Positions 18,123-27,565 of a DNA stretch of 64,000 bases are shown in pieces. The stretch spans positions 2,925,039 to 2,989,038 of the forward strand of contig NZ_AP018288.1 of assembly GCF_002368335.1 (NCBI RefSeq). The letters run 5' to 3'. Numbering within the stretch: the first letter of the stretch is position 1; every line of letters begins with the position of its first letter. The notes under the pieces were generated by a model. The model was not told the DNA's origin and ran no database searches. It saw only the letters and a program-made list of their open reading frames with translations. Source of the DNA: Nostoc sp. NIES-4103. Its GTDB lineage: Bacteria; Cyanobacteriota; Cyanobacteriia; Cyanobacteriales; Nostocaceae. The translations under genes were made by a program, and so were the position numbers.

Positions 18123-19481
18123 TCATCCTTCCTTGGTCTGTTCAATAATTAGATGTGAATTAGTGCCACCAAACCCAAAAGCACTTAAAGCCGCATATTT
18201 AGTTTTTGCATTCGGCCACGCCGTTGAATTTCGCACAATTGTTTTAGCAGAAATGACATTATCTTCCGAACCAAGAGGTTCATTCACATTAATAGTTGCT
18301 GGAATCACATCACCAGACATACTCAGAATCGTTTTAGCCAAGCCAACCATACCGGCTGCAACTAACAAGTGCCCGACATTGGCTTTAGTAGAACCAATTA
18401 AAGGAGATGCTTGGTGTTGTCCAAAAAAGCTTTCTATGGAGTTGAATTCAGTAGTATCTCCCAACAAAGTGCCAGTAGCATGACACTCCATATAATCAAT
18501 AGCTTGGGGAGAAAGTTGTGCCTCCTTGTAAGCCCGTTCAAAAGCTAGTATTTGCCCTTGAGAATTAGGGCTGAGAAAATGCTTACCTTTACCATCATTA
18601 GAAAGTCCATTACCACAAATGGTAGCTAAAATTTTATCACCATCTCTGATGGCATCGCTATATCGTTTTAGCACAACCATCCCAATACCTTCAGATGTAA
18701 TTAATCCTCTTGATGCTTGATCTAGAGGAGAACTAATACCATTTTCTGGATATCCTTGAATTCCAGAAAACAACATGCGTATAAACAGTGGATCTGAACA
18801 ACTAATTGCACCAGCTAGCATCAAATCAGCTTTACGTGACCACAAGTAATGAGATGCCAATTTCATGGCATAAAACGATGAAGAACAAGCTGCATCTATA
18901 CAAAAATGAGTACTAGATAAAGAAAGAGCTTGGGCAATTAATGCAGCAGGAAAACCACACACCATCGCATTGTATGGGGATGCCTTGGTAGCTGTTGGTA
19001 AAGCTGAGAGATGGAAATTTTGGTCTTGTAAAAGTTCTGCGATCGCAGGGTCAATGGTTTGCCGATAAATGGGTGCAACTAACTGATTTGATAACTTTGT
19101 CGGTAAAGATAAAGCTCCTAAAATTACGCCACATTTTGCAAGTACATTTCTGTTTCCCCAATAACCACTCTGCACAATTGCTTGCTTGGCAGCATAAAGT
19201 GACCATTTAAAGGTGTTGTCTAAGCTTTCTACAAATTCTGTTGGAAGATTGTATTCGCTGGCATCAAATTTGAAGTTGCGAATGAATCCTCCTCGAAGGA
19301 AGTAGGTTTTTTCTGGTTTGCCTTTAATTGGGTCGTAAAATATTGCTGGATCTACGCCTATTTCTTCAACAGTTACAGATGATGTTGAATCTTTTTCTTC
19401 GGTAAGATTCTGCCAAAATTGCTCAGGGTTGTTAGCATCAGGAAAGAGGCATGATAATCCGATAATGGCTATTTTTTCCAC
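18123..19481 (-). CDS. hglD: HglD: beta-ketoacyl synthase
   Basis: This 452-aa free-standing ketosynthase has the full catalytic set: Cys199 in IDAACSSSFYAMKL, His in MECHATGTLLGDTTE and His in STKANVGHLLVAAG, with the C-terminal GFGGTNSHLIIE. It starts directly with EKIAIIGLSCLFPDANNPEQ, the canonical KS opening. It would form the condensing partner of the Glu-type KS in HglC, much as KS and CLF pair in PUFA and type II systems. The start is GTG 19481, with GAGGA eight bases upstream. It lies 518 bp downstream of the KR-DH gene and 144 bp upstream of hglC. Confidence 0.9.
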   Translation of the reverse strand: MEKIAIIGLSCLFPDANNPEQFWQNLTEEKDSTSSVTVEEIGVDPAIFYDPIKGKPEKTYFLRGGFIRNFKFDASEYNLPTEFVESLDNTFKWSLYAAKQAIVQSGYWGNRNVLAKCGVILGALSLPTKLSNQLVAPIYRQTIDPAIAELLQDQNFHLSALPTATKASPYNAMVCGFPAALIAQALSLSSTHFCIDAACSSSFYAMKLASHYLWSRKADLMLAGAISCSDPLFIRMLFSGIQGYPENGISSPLDQASRGLITSEGIGMVVLKRYSDAIRDGDKILATICGNGLSNDGKGKHFLSPNSQGQILAFERAYKEAQLSPQAIDYMECHATGTLLGDTTEFNSIESFFGQHQASPLIGSTKANVGHLLVAAGMVGLAKTILSMSGDVIPATINVNEPLGSEDNVISAKTIVRNSTAWPNAKTKYAALSAFGFGGTNSHLIIEQTKEG

Positions 19482-19999
19482 TACTGATTCCTCGGTGGGG
19501 TATTAGGTTACAGGGCAATTTTTCAGGGCAGCTAAAAGGATTTACGCTACCTAATTTGGACAGTATTTACGCAGTTACTCAAACTTGAAAGGATTTACGG
19601 AGAGTTTTGGACAGGCAGAGATGTCAGCTACTTCTGTCTTGCTGCAAGAATACTTAGTTTTTTTATCTCACGCAGAGGCGCAGAGAACGCAGAGAGTAGA
19701 ATATAATATCAGCTTATTATAGCAATCCTAAATGATTTATGAAATTACTAACTTTTTTTCTTACTGTCCAGCGGCGGCTCTGCTGCTTTAGACTTTTCTG
19801 TAGTAGTTTTTTTAAAACCAATTTTCACAAGTTCAATAGAATTGCTATTGCTGAATAATTGTGAGTAATTACTTAACGGGTATTTACTCTACAAATTCTT
19901 GGCGCTCTTGGCGTCTTGGCGGTTCGTTAAGTTTGAGATAATCTCTATGTCTTTGTGGTTGATAAAAAATTTAACCACAGAGACACAGAGACACAAAGT
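19482..19999. repeat. 518-bp spacer with hairpin repeats
   Basis: No gene is visible. Repeats present are CGCAGAGGCGCAGAGAACG (19670-19690), TTGGCGCTCTTGGCGTCTTGG (about 19899-19920) and the inverted pair around TCTTTGTGGTT / AACCACAGAGACACAGAG (19942-19998). A promoter for hglD onward could lie here. Confidence 0.7.
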
Positions 20000-21733
20000 T
20001 TATTTACGCTTATGTAGGTTCATAGGTGCAATCACGGCTTTTGCTCCTAAGATGCGTGAGTAAATTTTTCCTTCTGTATCGTGGAGGAAGAAATTCGCAG
20101 TTACACCAGTTGCTGTTTTACTCTCGACTTCGCAAGAAACATAAAAGGGTGCGTTGCACGGTACGGTTCTAAACTGTTCGGAATGTGTTAATTGTCCTGG
20201 TAAACAAACTTCTTGATGAAAATGGTTCAACCAAATCCATAAGGCTTGTGTACTCAAGTCTGTTGTGTAGGGATTGTGCCATTGTACGGGGAATTGTCCT
20301 TGTTCTCTGGCTGTGATTTCTTGCCAAAAACATTCGATGGTAATTTTTGTGGGGTTAATATTCAAGACTCTGACAATTTTCTGAAAGGCTGGGCCATGAA
20401 ATAGTGAAGAATCACCATTTTGATAAAAGTCTTTGCCCGTAGTTGTGATAATGTTATCTTCGATCAAATTCACATCTTCATAAATGGGAGCCTCTGGCAA
20501 TTTTCGCACTAGTTTTATTTGTGCTTTGTAATGAAAATGAGTTTTACCTGTTGTGGTATTACTCAAGATTGTAGTTTCAAATTCAATGAAATCAGACTCG
20601 GCTTTGGCAATTTCTTGGATTTCTAAAATATGTTCCTTGGGTGAGTTTTCACCAAATGTAATTCCTTTTAAAACTTTGAAGTTTTTGCAACTCAAATAGG
20701 TGTAACCTGGATAAAGTTCTTCACAAGCATTAATCATCCAGGACATGGCACAGGTAGCTGGTAATACCGGAGTACCTGCCAGTGTATGATCGTGTAAAAA
20801 GGGATTTGCTTCTACTGTCATCCGGCGACGAATGCGGTAGCTTCGCAGTTGTTGGTCTAAAGGTGCTGGTGGCCGAATGGTGGGACTACCAATCACAACT
20901 TGTGTGGTTGCATGATGAGTAGGATGCAGTTCGTTGACAAGCATTTGTGTGCCAACATCTACGGGAATAATGTCAATTCCGCGTTCAGCAAATGCTTTTT
21001 TGAGTTCTGGTGTCACCATACCACTATCCCATCCTCCCCAATTAATTGCAACTACGTGACATTGAGGATATTGTTGCTTGATTAAATGGGCTGATTTGTT
21101 GAGAATTTCGTTAGCGATCGCATAATCAGATTGTCCCTGATTACCATAAAATCCAGTAACCGAAGAGAACAATACTAAATGCTCTAGTTGATTGGGATTG
21201 ACGCAACTCAGTAAATTTTCTAATCCTTGCACTTTAGCGGTATAAACTTTTTCAAAATCTTGGTCGGTTTTCTTTTCAATCAATTTATCGGCTAAATTTC
21301 CTGCACCGTGGATAATACCTGTAATTGTTCCTAAACGTGCAACGGCAGTATTTATTTTGTTTTGTAATTCTGCAACATTCGTCACATCAACGCTGATATA
21401 TTCTGCTTTTGCTCCTGTTTGTTGAATTGCTGCCAAGGTATTTTTTATTTCTCGGCTAGAAGCAATTTTGTTATATATCTTTTGTACGCTCATGGGTGTA
21501 GGCTTCTCTCCTTGAGCAAGCAGATTTTCCATGATGCGTTTTTTTAATGCCGATTCTTCAAAACAATCCCGGACAAAATCTGGCTCGTTTTCTAAGACTT
21601 CTGAACGACCGAGAAGGATGAATGTAGAAGGTTGATGTTGTGCCATTTTAATAGCACATTGAGCGGTAATTCCTTTAGCACCGCCACTGACGAGGAAGAC
21701 AGATGAGGGGCGAACCTGGGTTTGTGTGGTCAT
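20000..21733 (-). CDS. hglG: KR-DH protein of glycolipid synthesis (HglG-like)
   Basis: This 577-aa protein begins directly with a catalytic ketoreductase subdomain: FLVSGGAKGITAQCAIKMAQ (NADPH site), HGAGNLADKL, VLFSSVTGFYGNQGQSDYAI and Tyr-x3-Asn in YAIANE. From about residue 285 a hot-dog dehydratase follows, with the catalytic His in LHDHTLAGTPVLPA and a second half from about residue 430 (DSSLFHGPAFQ). It would reduce and dehydrate the beta-keto chain before HglA reduces it. The structural half of the KR is not here; a KR-like remnant sits at the C-terminus of HglE, so the reductase appears split between two subunits. The ATG at 21733 is clear. The symbol follows the published operon order and is less certain than the function. 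Confidence 0.85.
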   Translation of the reverse strand: MTTQTQVRPSSVFLVSGGAKGITAQCAIKMAQHQPSTFILLGRSEVLENEPDFVRDCFEESALKKRIMENLLAQGEKPTPMSVQKIYNKIASSREIKNTLAAIQQTGAKAEYISVDVTNVAELQNKINTAVARLGTITGIIHGAGNLADKLIEKKTDQDFEKVYTAKVQGLENLLSCVNPNQLEHLVLFSSVTGFYGNQGQSDYAIANEILNKSAHLIKQQYPQCHVVAINWGGWDSGMVTPELKKAFAERGIDIIPVDVGTQMLVNELHPTHHATTQVVIGSPTIRPPAPLDQQLRSYRIRRRMTVEANPFLHDHTLAGTPVLPATCAMSWMINACEELYPGYTYLSCKNFKVLKGITFGENSPKEHILEIQEIAKAESDFIEFETTILSNTTTGKTHFHYKAQIKLVRKLPEAPIYEDVNLIEDNIITTTGKDFYQNGDSSLFHGPAFQKIVRVLNINPTKITIECFWQEITAREQGQFPVQWHNPYTTDLSTQALWIWLNHFHQEVCLPGQLTHSEQFRTVPCNAPFYVSCEVESKTATGVTANFFLHDTEGKIYSRILGAKAVIAPMNLHKRK

Positions 21734-21784
21734 CTTATTTGAGTTTGGGAATTTTGGATTTGGCGTTGCGGAATTTAGATATGC

Positions 21785-21881
21785 TCACGCAAAGGCGCAA
21801 AGACGCAGAGAGAAAGATTGAGTTTTTGTGCTGCTATTGATTACTTATCTTCTTCCTCTGCGTTCTCTGCGCCTCTGTGGT
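21785..21881. repeat. Inverted repeat GGCGCAGAG family
   Basis: AGGCGCAAAGACGCAGAGAG (21793-21812) faces CTCTGCGTTCTCTGCGCCTC (21857-21876). They could form a large hairpin in the hglE-hglG transcript. Confidence 0.8.
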
Positions 21882-21904
21882 TCGTAAAAAAAAATTTAAG
21901 TAAC

Positions 21905-22087
21905 CTAGCAGTTGAATTTAAGAGGCGGAAGTTCAGGGAGTTCGGGAAGTTCAGGAAGTTCAGGTAGAGGAGGTAGAGAAGGTGGCGGTGAAAGCTCAGG
22001 TACACTCTTGGGAGGAGACACAGGAGGAAACTCCGGTAAAGGAGGGAACTCTGGTAGAGGGGGTAACTCTGGTAAAAGTTCTTCCAT
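21905..22087 (-). CDS. Possible small proline-rich protein
   Basis: This 60-aa ORF lies 18 bp after the hglE stop. It reads MEELLPELPPLPEFPPLPEF and continues as PELP/PEFP repeats to a short LKFNC end. An AGGGGG tract seven bases before the ATG could serve as ribosome site, but it is also typical of the GGGATGAGGG repeat family found elsewhere in the window. The DNA is a tandem repeat of TTCAGGAAG- and GGTAGAGG-like units, and the opposite strand has an equally long Gly/Ser-rich ORF, so coding status is uncertain. If real, it would be a rigid polyproline peptide co-expressed with HglE and HglG. Confidence 0.35.
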   Translation of the reverse strand: MEELLPELPPLPEFPPLPEFPPVSPPKSVPELSPPPSLPPLPELPELPELPELPPLKFNC

Positions 22088-22105
22088 TAGTTCCCCCTCA
22101 TCCCT

Positions 22106-25100
22106 TTACTTCTGAAACGAAGTAGTGAGGGTGACGCGTCCCTGTGAACCGTAAGCAACTTCACTAATGTAGAGATTAGGGTCATGAAGCTCGGCAATAA
22201 TATGTTGGGCTGAGAGTTGGGTATCCAAAGCGGGGCTTAAATCAATGGCGCGAGCAAACACTCTGGGCCATTCCCATCTCAGCGTCTTAACTAATCCGAA
22301 TAAGCCAGCAGCGATCGCACCAAATTTGGTATTATGCTCAAGCCCAAAGGCTCCATCTAATTGAGTTACAGTCAGGAAACAACTACGTTCATAACGCGCT
22401 GCTTCGTTGAGGGATTTCTTGAGGTGTTTAGCCATGAAGAACACATGCTTAACTATGGCTTTGTCCTGTTCTAGATAGGAAATTGGGCTGGTGTGGCTCG
22501 TCTGGAATGCTGGATGAATGTGGATCAGCGCCCCAATGGTGCCGAAGTTAGTCGCGATCGCTGATAATTTGTGTTGGAGTAGTTCTTCACTCATATCTGC
22601 TAAGGTGATGCGATTGACTCCGGCTGGTAAAGGCGCTTGTTGGGGGATGAGCGATTGGGGGAAGCTTAAAACTACTACTTTCCAACCGCGTTCAACTAAG
22701 GTTTTCGCTACCTGGGAGGTGGTGAGGGAACCATCATCAGTAATTAAACCGATGTGTCCCTCTGGTAAAGTGAAATCTAAACTATCCGGTGGTGGCAAGA
22801 ATTTGAGTTTGGCTGGACGCCGCGCCACGTTACCGATTATCTGGACTGGCTGGAAGTCAAACTGTGGCTGAGACTTTTTTTTTTCACCTCCAACTAACTG
22901 CTGGAGATAATCAACTATTTGCCCGATGGTGCGGAGTTCTCCCAGTTCTTCGACGTTTGGCTTGGGTAGGTTGGGATACATTTCTTGCATCGCCCCCAAA
23001 ATTTCTACCCGTTTAATCGAGTCAATGCCTAAGTCAGCTTCCATATCCATGTCTAGTTCCAGCATCTCTACTGGGTAGCCAGTTTTCTCGCTGGTAATGG
23101 CTAGGAGAGTTTGACCTAAGTCTGCATACTCATTACTAGCTGTTTCTGCAATCTCTGTGATGACTGGCGTAACAACTGGCTCAGGTGCAGTAATTACTGT
23201 TGCTTCGGCTGGAGCTACAATTGTCATCTGCGGTGCATCTTGCACTTGGTTAATGGCAATTTCTACAGAGACACTTTTAGCAGCATGGGATTGCAGATAT
23301 TCGACAACTTGACCGATGGTACGTTTTTCTGCCAGTTCTTCTAGGTTTGGCTTGGGTAAATCGGGGTACATCTCTTGCAATGCTCCCAAAATTTCTACCC
23401 GTTTGATGGAATCAATACCTAAGTCTGCTTCCATATCCATGTCTAGTTCCAGCATCTCTACTGGGTAACCAGTTTTCTCGCTGGTGATGGCTAACAGATT
23501 TTTACCCAAGTCAGCCACATTAATGTTGGGAACAGCTATAGGTGCAGTAATTGTGAGTGCAGGTTCAGGGGTAGTTTCAACTAGACTAGGCGTGCTAATT
23601 TTAACTACAACTTCCGGCTGAGGCTCTACCACTGGAGCAGGAGCAGGTACGGGTGCTATAGGCTCTGGCTGGATTTCCCAAACTGGAGGTACAGGTGCTT
23701 GGGCGACCTTTGAGCCATTCTTGGCTACGGGCTGCTGTACAGGTTCCGGCTGGCTTTCGACTATCTTAGCGGTGGGAGGTACAGGTGCTTCGGTGACGGG
23801 TGTAGCGATGGTGAAAGGTACAAACTGGCGATCGCTGACTCCATTGGCTCGTGTTTCTGGAAGTTGCGTAGTTACCTCTTGGGAAAGTAACTGAGAATAC
23901 TCTTGTTGGATGAGTTGGAAAAAGTTTCTCGCGTATTCTACCTGTTCTTGCAGATATTGCTCATGGATGCGTAAAGTTTCACCTTGTTGGGCGTGAAACT
24001 GCATCATGCTGCGTTCTACGCTTTCCATGACAACTTGCTTGAGTTGTGCTGTTTCTGTGGAAGATTTGGTGTTAGTAAACAATGCATGTTGCTGCTGCAT
24101 CAGTTGGAAAAACGTTTTAGTGTATTCCATCTGATGATTCAGGTAAGTTCCGTGTGCTTGTAAATTCTCAGCTTGATTTTGCTGAAATTTTGTCAAGAGG
24201 TACTCTAAACTTTCTAGTACCCGTTGGAAATTTATAGCTTTTTCTGGTGTTGGTTGCATCTTCGATTCCTGGGCTAGTTGATGGGAAATAATCGCAGGAT
24301 TCATTTCAGGTAGGGGGGATAAGAGAGCAGGGGGAGCAGGGGAAGCAGGGGGAGCAGGGGGAGAAATAACTTCTGACTCTTGCTTTTTAACTGCATCTTT
24401 CCCGTTTCTAGATGCGGGGGAATTAGTATTATTTGAAAATTCCATGAGAGTGGGTGCAATATGTCCGTTACTCTCTTTTACTGCTGGAGTCGAAACCACA
24501 GTTTCTGAAAATTCCGGGGTGGAATTGTTGGATGCAGCAGCAGGTAAACTAACTTTATGCCCATCCTGCAAAGCTTGAGCAAAGGCATTTTTGGTTTTTT
24601 CGGAGCGATAGTTGATGCCGTTTAAACGTACATTCAACGCTTTCTTTTGCTCAGTAGCAGGTAGTGCGGGTGGTACTTCATACGGGTCGAGGTTTTTCAA
24701 AGGTAAACCAAGTACGCGTAACTGTACAACTGCTTCTCGCAAGGAGCGATCGCTACTCTTTTGGGTGCTGGGGTTCAATGCAACGGTGATGTGGGGGCGA
24801 TCGCCGAGGGTATCTTTGACTAAGTTGGAAAGAATTTTCCTCGGCCCAAATTCCACGAAGCAGTAACCACCGGCTGCATAGATGTTTTCAATTTCCTGCT
24901 TAAACAGTACCGAGTTGGAGAGGTGGCTTTCCAGGATTTTTTGAATACCTTGGGGTTCTTTGGGATAAGGTTTAGCGGTGACGTTGCTGAAAACGGGGAT
25001 TTGGGGAGTTTTGAAACCAACGGACTTAGTAGCGATCGCAAAGGATTTTTGCGCGAAGGCAATCAACGATGTATGGAAGGCTGCGGACACAGGTAATAAT

Positions 25101-27565
25101 ACAGCAGCACATCCTTGGTCGTGCAATGTCTGCCGCACTTTGGCAATTTCTGCGGTGGGGCCTGCGACGACAATTTGCGTTGGCGAATTGTAGTTAGCGA
25201 TGGATACTTGGGGATACTGTCTCAGTACAGCTTGCACTTTGCTGATATCTTCTTTTACAGCCAGCATACTGCCTGCATCATGATCCGGGTCTTCTGGGGC
25301 TGCCATTGCCTGACCTCTGGCTTTCACCAGGAACAGGTAATCTTGGTCACTCAAAACACCAGCTGCCCACAAAGCTGTTAGTTCCCCAAAGCTGTGTCCG
25401 GCGACAAAATCTGATTTGAAACCAGCTTGTTGCAATATGGAATACATTCCGGCACTCAACACCCCAATGGCAGGTTGAGCATATTCTGTGCGTTGCAAGG
25501 CGGCAATTTGAGCATTTTTTTCTGCCTCGTCAAACACAGGACGGGGGAAAACTATTTCTGACAGCGGCTGCAAATTATCTTTGATTAACAGGCTATCCAT
25601 GTAGCCATGCAAACGCCGCATCAGGGGGAAATTCATCACCAATTCTCGGCCCATCTCCAAGTATTGCGAACCTTGACCGGAGAATAAAGCCACAACCTTT
25701 CCGCCCAACTCCATGCCGGTGGAACGATAGTAAATTCCTTGGGGATGATCCCAGGATGCTGCTGCCCTCTTGTGTTTCAGCCAGTCGATGGTAATTTGCA
25801 TCAACTTGCAGGCTTCTAGCGGATTCTCGGCGACAAACCCAACTCTGGCAGCAATTAAGGGAATTTCTGCTGATTGGCACTCCTGGACTAATTGGGCGTA
25901 ATGTCTGTCGCCACCATCAGATTGCAACTTCCCTAAAATGTCTTCGCATTTAGCCAACAGTTGTGCAGGGTTGGGGGCAAACAATACAATCTCACGCGCA
26001 CTATTGTGTAAGCGGTAGGGACGATTTTGTTCGCTTTCGTATTCTTCCAAAACGACGTGATAGTTGGTACCACCGAAGCCGAAAGAACTTACACCAGCAC
26101 GTCTTGGCGCTTCACCTTCCGCACGAATCCAAGGTCTAGTTTCGGTATTCAAATAAAATGCGGAATTTTGAATGTTGAGTTTGGGGTTCGGTTCGGTAAT
26201 GTTGATTGTGGCTGGTAAAATTTTATGATGCAGTGCCAAAGCTGTTTTAATCAAGCTTGCAGCACCCGCAGCCGCTTTTGTATGTCCAATTTGCGATTTG
26301 ACGCTACCCAAAGCGATGTGCTGTCTTTTTGAGTCATGTTCGCCAAAAAAGTCTCTTAAAGAACCGAATTCGGTGGGGTCGCCTGCCATTGTGCCAGTAC
26401 CGTGCGCTTCCATCAAGCCAACGCTGGCGGGAGAGAAACCGGCATCTTCATAGGCACGTTCTAAGGCTTTGATCTGACCTTCTTTGCGGGGGGCATAAAT
26501 ACTCTTGTAACGTCCATCGCTAGAAGTACCGATGCCTTTGATGACTGCATAGATTTTGTCTTTGTCACGTTCGGCATCTTCTAGGCGTTTGAGGACAATC
26601 ATCCCAATACCTTCACCCAGCATCATCCCATCAGATTTAGCATCGAAGGGTTTGACATTCTCACTGGGAGAAACTGCTGGTGTTTTGCTGAAGGAGATGT
26701 AAGCCATGATGGTGTTGTCGGTGTCTACACCACCAGTCAGCATCATGTCAGAACGATGTTCTATCAGTTCGCTGATGGCCATTTTTAAAGCGCCGAAGGA
26801 ACTAGCGCAAGCAGCATCAACTACACAGTTCATCCCGCCAAAGTTCAAGCGGTTGGCAATTCTACCGGCTACAACGTTAGCCAACATTCCAGGGAAAGCA
26901 TTTTCGTCCCACTTGACGTAGGCGCTTTTGATTTTATCAACGATTTTTTTGGTGTCTTCATCAGACAAACCGCTGCTTTTGAGAACTTTCTCCCAAATCG
27001 GATATTCTAATCTAGCTGAAAGTGGCATTCCCAATTGCTTGGCCATGGCCACACCCAAAATTACACCCACAGCCTCGCGGTTAAACTCACGAGATTCACC
27101 ATAACCGGCATCTTCCATTGCTTCTTTGGCAACTACTAAACTCAATAGTTGCGATACATCTGTTACTTCCAAGATGCTGGGAGGTATGCCAAATTCCATG
27201 GGGTTAAAATCAACCTCTGGAATAAACCCACCTCTTTTACAGTAGGTTTTATCTTCAGGTGTTCTAGGGTTCGGATCGTAGTAATCTTTGACGCTCCAAT
27301 GTGTATCAGGCACATCGGTAATACAATCAAGTTTGTTAACTATATTTTGCCAATATTCCCGTAAGTTTCTGGCTTTAGGAAATAAAGAGGCCATACCAAC
27401 AATGGCTATAGGATTTTGTTGTAATTGTCTATTAATTTTGTTGATTGACATTGGTTTTTCTGATTTCATTTTTTTCGCCTCTATAACCCGAATCAAATCC
27501 TTTTCACAATTCTTAATCTGGGCTTCTAACTCCGCCAAGGCAGTATCAATTGAATTAGCAGACAT
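22106..27565 (-). CDS. hglE: HglE: KS-AT-ACP-ACP-(half KR) glycolipid synthase
   Basis: This 1819-aa modular protein is the core of heterocyst glycolipid chain building and resembles PfaA. In order: a short helical N-terminus; KS at about 50-500 with Cys253 in VVDAACASSFGAL, EAHGTGTMAGDP and KSQIGHTKAAAG; AT at about 625-960 with Ser725 in GHSFGELTALW; a long linker (about 985-1345) containing PPAPPASPAPPA and helical Gln-rich segments; two ACPs with Ser1386 and Ser1516 in LGIDSIKRVEI; and a C-terminal Rossmann-like region without a catalytic Tyr, which looks like the structural half of a KR. HetI should load both ACPs. The ATG at 27565 starts the operon. Upstream 294 bp carry no gene and should hold the promoter. 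Confidence 0.93.
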   Translation of the reverse strand: MSANSIDTALAELEAQIKNCEKDLIRVIEAKKMKSEKPMSINKINRQLQQNPIAIVGMASLFPKARNLREYWQNIVNKLDCITDVPDTHWSVKDYYDPNPRTPEDKTYCKRGGFIPEVDFNPMEFGIPPSILEVTDVSQLLSLVVAKEAMEDAGYGESREFNREAVGVILGVAMAKQLGMPLSARLEYPIWEKVLKSSGLSDEDTKKIVDKIKSAYVKWDENAFPGMLANVVAGRIANRLNFGGMNCVVDAACASSFGALKMAISELIEHRSDMMLTGGVDTDNTIMAYISFSKTPAVSPSENVKPFDAKSDGMMLGEGIGMIVLKRLEDAERDKDKIYAVIKGIGTSSDGRYKSIYAPRKEGQIKALERAYEDAGFSPASVGLMEAHGTGTMAGDPTEFGSLRDFFGEHDSKRQHIALGSVKSQIGHTKAAAGAASLIKTALALHHKILPATINITEPNPKLNIQNSAFYLNTETRPWIRAEGEAPRRAGVSSFGFGGTNYHVVLEEYESEQNRPYRLHNSAREIVLFAPNPAQLLAKCEDILGKLQSDGGDRHYAQLVQECQSAEIPLIAARVGFVAENPLEACKLMQITIDWLKHKRAAASWDHPQGIYYRSTGMELGGKVVALFSGQGSQYLEMGRELVMNFPLMRRLHGYMDSLLIKDNLQPLSEIVFPRPVFDEAEKNAQIAALQRTEYAQPAIGVLSAGMYSILQQAGFKSDFVAGHSFGELTALWAAGVLSDQDYLFLVKARGQAMAAPEDPDHDAGSMLAVKEDISKVQAVLRQYPQVSIANYNSPTQIVVAGPTAEIAKVRQTLHDQGCAAVLLPVSAAFHTSLIAFAQKSFAIATKSVGFKTPQIPVFSNVTAKPYPKEPQGIQKILESHLSNSVLFKQEIENIYAAGGYCFVEFGPRKILSNLVKDTLGDRPHITVALNPSTQKSSDRSLREAVVQLRVLGLPLKNLDPYEVPPALPATEQKKALNVRLNGINYRSEKTKNAFAQALQDGHKVSLPAAASNNSTPEFSETVVSTPAVKESNGHIAPTLMEFSNNTNSPASRNGKDAVKKQESEVISPPAPPASPAPPALLSPLPEMNPAIISHQLAQESKMQPTPEKAINFQRVLESLEYLLTKFQQNQAENLQAHGTYLNHQMEYTKTFFQLMQQQHALFTNTKSSTETAQLKQVVMESVERSMMQFHAQQGETLRIHEQYLQEQVEYARNFFQLIQQEYSQLLSQEVTTQLPETRANGVSDRQFVPFTIATPVTEAPVPPTAKIVESQPEPVQQPVAKNGSKVAQAPVPPVWEIQPEPIAPVPAPAPVVEPQPEVVVKISTPSLVETTPEPALTITAPIAVPNINVADLGKNLLAITSEKTGYPVEMLELDMDMEADLGIDSIKRVEILGALQEMYPDLPKPNLEELAEKRTIGQVVEYLQSHAAKSVSVEIAINQVQDAPQMTIVAPAEATVITAPEPVVTPVITEIAETASNEYADLGQTLLAITSEKTGYPVEMLELDMDMEADLGIDSIKRVEILGAMQEMYPNLPKPNVEELGELRTIGQIVDYLQQLVGGEKKKSQPQFDFQPVQIIGNVARRPAKLKFLPPPDSLDFTLPEGHIGLITDDGSLTTSQVAKTLVERGWKVVVLSFPQSLIPQQAPLPAGVNRITLADMSEELLQHKLSAIATNFGTIGALIHIHPAFQTSHTSPISYLEQDKAIVKHVFFMAKHLKKSLNEAARYERSCFLTVTQLDGAFGLEHNTKFGAIAAGLFGLVKTLRWEWPRVFARAIDLSPALDTQLSAQHIIAELHDPNLYISEVAYGSQGRVTLTTSFQK
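24300..24370. repeat. Intergenic-type repeat inside the hglE linker
   Basis: The plus strand reads as GGGGGAGCAGGGG-type units ending in GGGAGAAATAACT. This matches the intergenic repeat at 33705-33790, which ends in AGGGAGAAATAACT. On the minus strand it encodes VISPPAPPASPAPPALLSPL. Confidence 0.75.

Noticed and set aside
18133..18483. 116-codon plus-strand ORF inside the KS gene
   Set aside because: Shadow of the hglD-like gene, whose catalytic motifs are intact on the minus strand.
21912..22115. Gly/Ser-rich ORF on the plus strand
   Set aside because: Antisense to the end of hglE and to the repeat tract; no ribosome site or domain. Kept only as part of the finding on that tract.
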